Made by a program: the position numbers and the translations under genes. This document shows, piece after piece, positions 59,400 to 64,000 of a stretch of DNA of 64,000 nt (its first letter is position 1; the number at the start of each line of letters is the position of its first letter). The notes below the pieces were generated by a model. It was not told where the DNA came from. It saw only the letters and a program-made list of their open reading frames with translations, and did no database searches. The DNA is taken from NCBI GenBank assembly GCA_037893245.1, contig JBAIAA010000094.1, forward strand, positions 1,550,001 through 1,614,000, read 5' to 3'. This DNA comes from Crossaster papposus (Eukaryota > Echinodermata > Asteroidea > Velatida > Solasteridae).

Positions 59400-62300
59400 G
59401 AGCTGGTGAGTGTCTCTTCATTCTCGAACAAAGTTGAGGTTCGCAGCCCAGATATAAGTCGAGAAAATTATCCTCATTCGCAGCCATGTTTCCTTATGTG
59501 TTTCTATGTACACGTGTATTGCCGCATTGGCCTATGCCGCCAGTTCCCTGACGCATGAGTCTCACAGTTTGGGTTCTTTCTATTGAGAAATTTAGCAATT
59601 TTTTGGCTCAGATGTCGAGCTGGTGAGTGTCTCTTCATTCTCGAACAACGTTGAGGTTCGCAGCTAAGATATAAGTCGAGAAAATTATCCTCATTCGCAG
59701 CCACCTTTTCTTATGTGTATGTTTGTACACGTGTATTGCCGCATTGGCCTATGCCGCCAGTGCCCTGACGCATGAGTCTCACAGTTTGGGTTCTTTCTAT
59801 TGAGAAATTTGGCTATATTTTGGCTCCGATGTCGAGCTGGTGAGTGTCTCTTCATTCTCGAGCAACGTTGAGGTTCGCAGCTCAAATATAAGTCGAGAAA
59901 ATTATCCTCATTCGCAGCCACCTTTTCTGATGTGTATGTTTGTACACTTGTATTGCCGCATAGGCCTATGCCGTCAGTGCCCTGACGCATGAGTCTCACG
60001 GTTTGGGTATTTTTCAGTGAGAAATTTGGCAATATTTTGGCTCCGATGTCGAGCTGGTGAGTGTCTCGTCATTCTCGAACAACGTTGAGGTTCTCAGCTC
60101 AGATATAAGTCAAGAAAATTATCCTCATTCGCAGCCACCTTTTCTTATGTGTATGTTTGTACACGTGTATTGCCGCATAGGCCTATGCCGCCAGTGGCCT
60201 GCCGCATGAGTCGCACAGTTTGGGTTCTTTCTATTGAGAAATTTGGCAATATTTTGGCTCAGATGTTGAGCTGGTGAGTGTCTCTTCATTCTCAAACAAC
60301 GTTGAGGTTCGCAGCTCAAATATAAGTCGAGAAAATTATCCTCATTCGCAGCCACCTTTACTGATGTGTATGTTTGTACATGTGTATTGCCGCATTGGCC
60401 TATGCCGCCGGTTCCCTGATGCATGAGTCTCACGGTTTGGGTTCTTTCTATTGAGAAATTTGGCAATATTTTGGCTCCGATGTCGAGCTGGTGAGTGTCT
60501 CTTCATTCTCGAACAACGTTGAGGTTCGCAGCTAAGATATAAGTCCATAAAATTATCCTCATTCGCAGCCACCTTTTCTTATGTGTATATTTGTACACGT
60601 GTATTGCCGCATTGGCCTATGCCGCCTGTGCCCTGACGCATGAGTCTCACAGTTTGGGTTCTTTCTATTGAGAAATTTAGCAAAATATTTTGGCTCTGAT
60701 GTCGAGCTGGTGAGTGTCTCTTCATTCTCGAACAACGTTGAGGTTCGCAGCTCAAATATAAGTCGAGAAAATTATCCTCATTTGCAGCCATGTTTTCTTA
60801 TGTGTATCTATGTACACGAGTATTGCCGCATTGGCCTAGGTCGCCAGTGCCCTGACGCATGAGTCTCACAGTTTGGGTTCTTTTCATTGGGAAATTTGGC
60901 AATATTTTGGCTCAGATGTCGAGCTGGTGAGTATTTCTTCATTCTCGAACAACGTTGAGGTTCGCAGATCAAATATAAGTCGAGAAAATTATCCTCATTC
61001 GCAGCCACCTTTTCTGATGTGTATGTTTGTACACTTGTATTGCCGCATAGGCCTATGCCGTCAGTGCCCTGACGCATGGGTCTCACGGTTTGGGTTTTTT
61101 TACAGTGAGAAATTTGGCAATATTTTGGCTCAGATGTCGACCTGGTGAGTGTCTCTTCATTCTCGAACAACGTTGAGGTTCGCAGCTCAGATATAAGTCG
61201 AGAAAATTAACCTCATTCCTAGCCATGTTTTCTTGTGTGTATCTATGTACACGTGAATTGCCGCATAGGCCTACGCCGTCAGTGCCCTGACGCATGAGTC
61301 TCACTGTTTGGGTTCTTTCCATTGAGAGATTTGGCAATATTTTGGCTCAGATGTCGAGCTGGTGAGTGTCTCTTCATTCTCGAACAACGTTGAGGTTCGC
61401 AGCTAAGATATAAGTCCATAAAATTATCCTCATTCGCAGCCACCTTTTCTTATGTGTATGTTTGTACACGTGTATTGCCGCATTGGCCTATGCCGCCTGT
61501 GCCCTGACGCATGAGTCTCACAGTTTGGGTTCTTTCTATTGAGAAATTTAGCTAAGTATTTTGGCTCCGATGTCGAGCTGGTGAGTGTCTCTTCATTCTC
61601 GAACAACGTTGAGGTTCGCAGCTCAAATATAAGTCGAGACAATTATCCTCATTCGCAGCCATGTTTTCTTATGTGTATCTATGTACACGAGTATTGCCGC
61701 ATTGGCCTAGGTCGCCAGTGCCCTGACGCATTAGTCTCACAGTTTGGGTTCCTTTCATTGGGAAATTTGGCAATAATTTGGCTCAGATGTCGAGCTGGTG
61801 AGTATTTCTTCATTCTCGAACAACGTTGAGGTTCGCAGATCAAATATAAGTCGAGAAAATTATCCTCATTCGCAGCCACCTTTTCTGATGTGTATGTTTG
61901 TACACTTGTATTGCCGCATAGGCCTATGCCGTCAGTGCCCTGACGCATGGGTCTCACGGTTTGGGTTTTTTACAGTGAGAAATTTGGCAATATTTTGGCT
62001 CAGATGTCGACCTGGTGAGTGTCTCTTCATTCTCGAACAACCTTGAGGTTCGCAGCTCCAATATAAGTCGAGAAAATTGTCATCATTGGCAGCCACCTTT
62101 TCTTAGGTGTATCTATGTACACGTGTATTGGCGCATTGGCCTATGCCGCCAGTGCCCTGACGCATGAGTCTCACAGTTTTGGGTTCTTTCCATTGAGAAA
62201 TTTGGCAATATTTGGCTCAGATGTCGAGCTAGTGAGTGTCTCTTCATTCTCGAGCAACGTTGAGGTTCGCAGCTCAAATATAAGTCGAGAAAATTATCCT

Positions 62301-64000
62301 CATTCGCAGCCACCTTTACTGATGTGTATGTTTGTACATGTGTATTGCCGCATTGGCCTATGCCGCCAGTTCCCTGACGCATGAGTCTCACGTTTTTGGT
62401 TCTTTCTATTGAGAAATTTGGCAATATTTTGGCTCCGATGTCGAGCTGGTGAGTGTCTCTTCATTCTCGAACAACGTTGAGGTTCGCAGCTAAGATATAA
62501 GTCCATAAAATTATCCTCATTCGCAGCCACCTTTTCTTATGTGTATGTTTGTACACGTGTATTGCCGCATTGGCCTATGCCGCCTGTGCCCTGACACATG
62601 AGTCTCACAGTTTGGGTTCTTTCTATTGAGACATTTAGCAAAATATTTTGGCTCAGATGTCGAGCTGGTGAGTGTCTCTTCATTCTCGAGCAACGTTGAG
62701 GTTCGCAGCTCAAATATAAGTCGAGAAAATTATCCTCATTCGCAGCCACCTTTTCTGATGTGTATGTTTGTACACGTGTATTGCCGCATAGGCCTATGCC
62801 GTCAGTGCCCTGACGCATGGGTCTCACGGTTTGGGTTTTTTTTCCAGTGAGAAATTTGGCAATATTTTGGCTCAGATGTCGAGATGGTGAGTATTTCTTC
62901 ATTCTCGAACAACGTTGAGGTTCGCAGATCAAATATAAGTCGAGAAAATTATCCTCATTCGCAGCCACCTTTTCTGATGTGTATGTTTGTACACTTGTAT
63001 TGCCGCATAGGCCTATGCCGTCAGTGCCCTGACGCATGGGTCTCACGGTTTGGGTTTTTTTCCAGTGAGAAATTTGGCAATATTTTGGCTCAGATGTCGA
63101 CCTGGTGAGTGTCTCTTCATTCTCGAACAACGTTGAGGTTCGCAGCTCCAATATAAGTCGAGAAAATAGTCATCATTGGCAGCCACCTTTTCTTAGGTGT
63201 ATCTATGTACACGTGTATTGGCGCATTGGCCTATGCCGCCAGTGCCCTGACGCATGAGTCTCACAGTTTTGGGTTCTTTCCATTGAGAAATTTGGCAATA
63301 TTTTGGCTCAGATGTCGAGCTGGTGAGTGTCTCTTCATTCTCGAGCAACGTTGAGGTTCGCAGCTCAAATCTAAGTCGAGAAAATTATCCTCATTCGCAG
63401 CCACCTTTTCTGATGTGTTTGTTTGTACACGTGTATTGCCGCATAGGCCTATGCCGTCAGTGCCCTGACGCATGGGTCTCACGGTTTGGGTTTTTTTCCA
63501 GTGAGAAATTTGGCAATATTTTGGCTCCGATGTCGAGCTGGTGAGTGTCTCGTAATTCTCGAACAACGTTGAGGTTCTCAGCTCAGATATAAGTCGAGAA
63601 AATTATCCTCATTCGCAGCCACCTTTTCTGATGTGTATGTTTGTACACGTGTATTGCCGCATTGGCCTATTCCGCCAGTGGCCTGACGCATCAGTCTCAC
63701 AGTTTGGGTTCTTTCTATTGAGAAATTTGGCAATATTTTGGCTCAGATGTCGAGCTGGTGAGTGTCTCTTCATTCTCGAACAACGTTGAGGTTCGCAGCT
63801 AAGATATAAGTCGAGAAAATTATCCTCATTCGCAGCCACCTTTTCTTATGTGTATGTTTGTACATGTGTATTGCCGCATAGGCCTATGCCGCCAGTGGCC
63901 TGACGCATGAGTCTCACGGTTTGGGTTTTTTTCCAGTGAGAAGTTTGGCAATATTTTGGCTCAGATGTCGAGCTGGTGAGAGTCTCTTCATTCTCGAACA
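59400..64000. repeat. Heterogeneous right-hand satellite, irregular 4- to 5-mer recurrences
   Basis: Monomers with TAAGTCCATAAAATT occur near 60,540, 61,412 and 62,500 (spacing about four, then five monomers), each followed by GCCGCCTGTGCCC and TAGCAAAATATT or a variant of it (TAGCTAAGTATT near 61,551). CATTCTCGAGCAACG, which creates CTCGAG, occurs near 59,858, 62,250, 62,685 and 63,340. Private changes are frequent (TGCCGCATGAGTCGCACAG near 60,200, TATTCCGCCAG near 63,669), so homogenisation looks weaker than at 14-38 kb. The window ends inside a monomer. Confidence 0.7.

Larger units (their letters stand above)
1..64000. repeat. Satellite DNA array, 217-bp monomer, about 295 tandem copies
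   Basis: A single monomer repeats head to tail across the window. Successive GTACAC landmarks fall at 8, 225 and 442, giving a period of exactly 217 bp, and the same landmark continues to the end. Orientation never inverts. Individual monomers vary from about 216 to 221 bp through small indels, mostly in a T-tract. One monomer (from about 3908) counts to about 45% GC with 9-10 CpG. No stretch longer than a few bases falls outside the repeat, so the array extends beyond both ends. Arrays of this size and hierarchy are known from eukaryotic centromeric, pericentromeric, subtelomeric or B/sex-chromosome heterochromatin. Which of these applies, and in which species, cannot be told from sequence alone. 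Confidence 0.98.

Noticed and set aside
62537-63151. Longest open reading frame, 204 codons on the minus strand
   Set aside because: It runs through about three monomers and reads the same repeat bases in different phases. Indels in T-tracts happen to keep it open. There is no domain, no separate codon pattern, and no flanking gene signal.
1-64000. A family of about 300 small proteins (76-113 codons) on the minus strand and 60-121 codons on the plus strand
   Set aside because: Because 217 is one more than a multiple of three, each frame shifts phase every monomer and the same DNA is read as unrelated peptides in overlapping frames. Starts and stops follow the repeat period, and both strands are open.
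1-64000. CRISPR array
   Set aside because: The repeats are 217 bp and directly adjacent, with no unique spacers and no cas genes.
1-64000. CENP-B box
   Set aside because: I checked the TTCG occurrences on both strands (TTCGCAGCTC, TTCGCAGCCA, TTCGAGAATG). None has the required A and CGGG at the right spacing.
1-64000. Functional tRNA gene or 5S rRNA array
   Set aside because: The tRNA-like segment lacks a convincing anticodon arm and a complete B box, and its spacing is too long. I recognise no 5S internal control region.
1-64000. Telomeric repeats, inverted blocks or an array edge
   Set aside because: No TTAGGG-, TTTAGGG- or TTAGG-type tandem run was seen, every monomer has the same orientation, and satellite runs to both ends.

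Overview
The whole window is one uninterrupted satellite DNA array. A monomer of about 217 bp is repeated head to tail in a single orientation from the first base to the last, about 295 times. I found no unique DNA, gene, complete transposon or flanking sequence, so both array edges lie outside the window. One monomer counted by hand has about 45% GC and 9-10 CpG sites, which is close to the chance expectation. Tens of kilobases of satellite with nested higher-order repeats (HORs) point to a eukaryotic heterochromatic locus, such as a centromere, pericentromere, subtelomere or B/sex chromosome. I do not recognise the satellite family and cannot name the organism.

Monomers fall into recognisable subtypes, told apart by linked variants. 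These include a 5' segment reading GTGTATGTTT or GTGTATCTAT; a centre reading CATAGGCCTATG, CATTGGCCTAGG or CATTGGCCTATG; a T-tract ending in CCAGTGAG or TTCCATTGAG; and GGTTCGCAG, GGTTCCCAG or GGTACGCAG. The subtypes are arranged in larger units that have themselves been duplicated.

Layout. 1-13.9 kb is a mosaic with a 6-mer HOR (6.1-8.3 kb), a 3-mer tandem (8.1-9.4 kb) and an 8-mer HOR (9.0-12.5 kb). 13.9-40.1 kb is a strongly homogenised zone. It holds three copies of one block (13.9, 23.9 and 38.9 kb), a 14-monomer unit in tandem (14.6-21.6 kb) with more copies downstream, and a 3-mer HOR (35.3-37.0 kb). 40.1-54.3 kb has two dimer-HOR zones (41.2-42.4 and 51.7-54.3 kb) on either side of a region with a 1,740-bp tandem duplication and a 3.2-kb duplication. 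54.3-64 kb is more heterogeneous, with a 7-mer/3-mer zone at 57.1-59.4 kb.

No gene set works together here. Open frames are by-products of a repeat whose length is not a multiple of three. The most interesting signal inside the monomer is a tRNA-like segment: a D-arm/A-box resemblance, a T-arm/B-box resemblance about 51 bp further on, an A/T-rich acceptor-like pairing, and a T4 run about 50 bp downstream. This is what a tRNA-derived SINE relic or an internal RNA polymerase III promoter would look like. Next to it, each monomer carries two close short palindromes. Both are hypotheses from reading the sequence. The HOR structure is seen directly, though block edges are good to about 50-100 bp.
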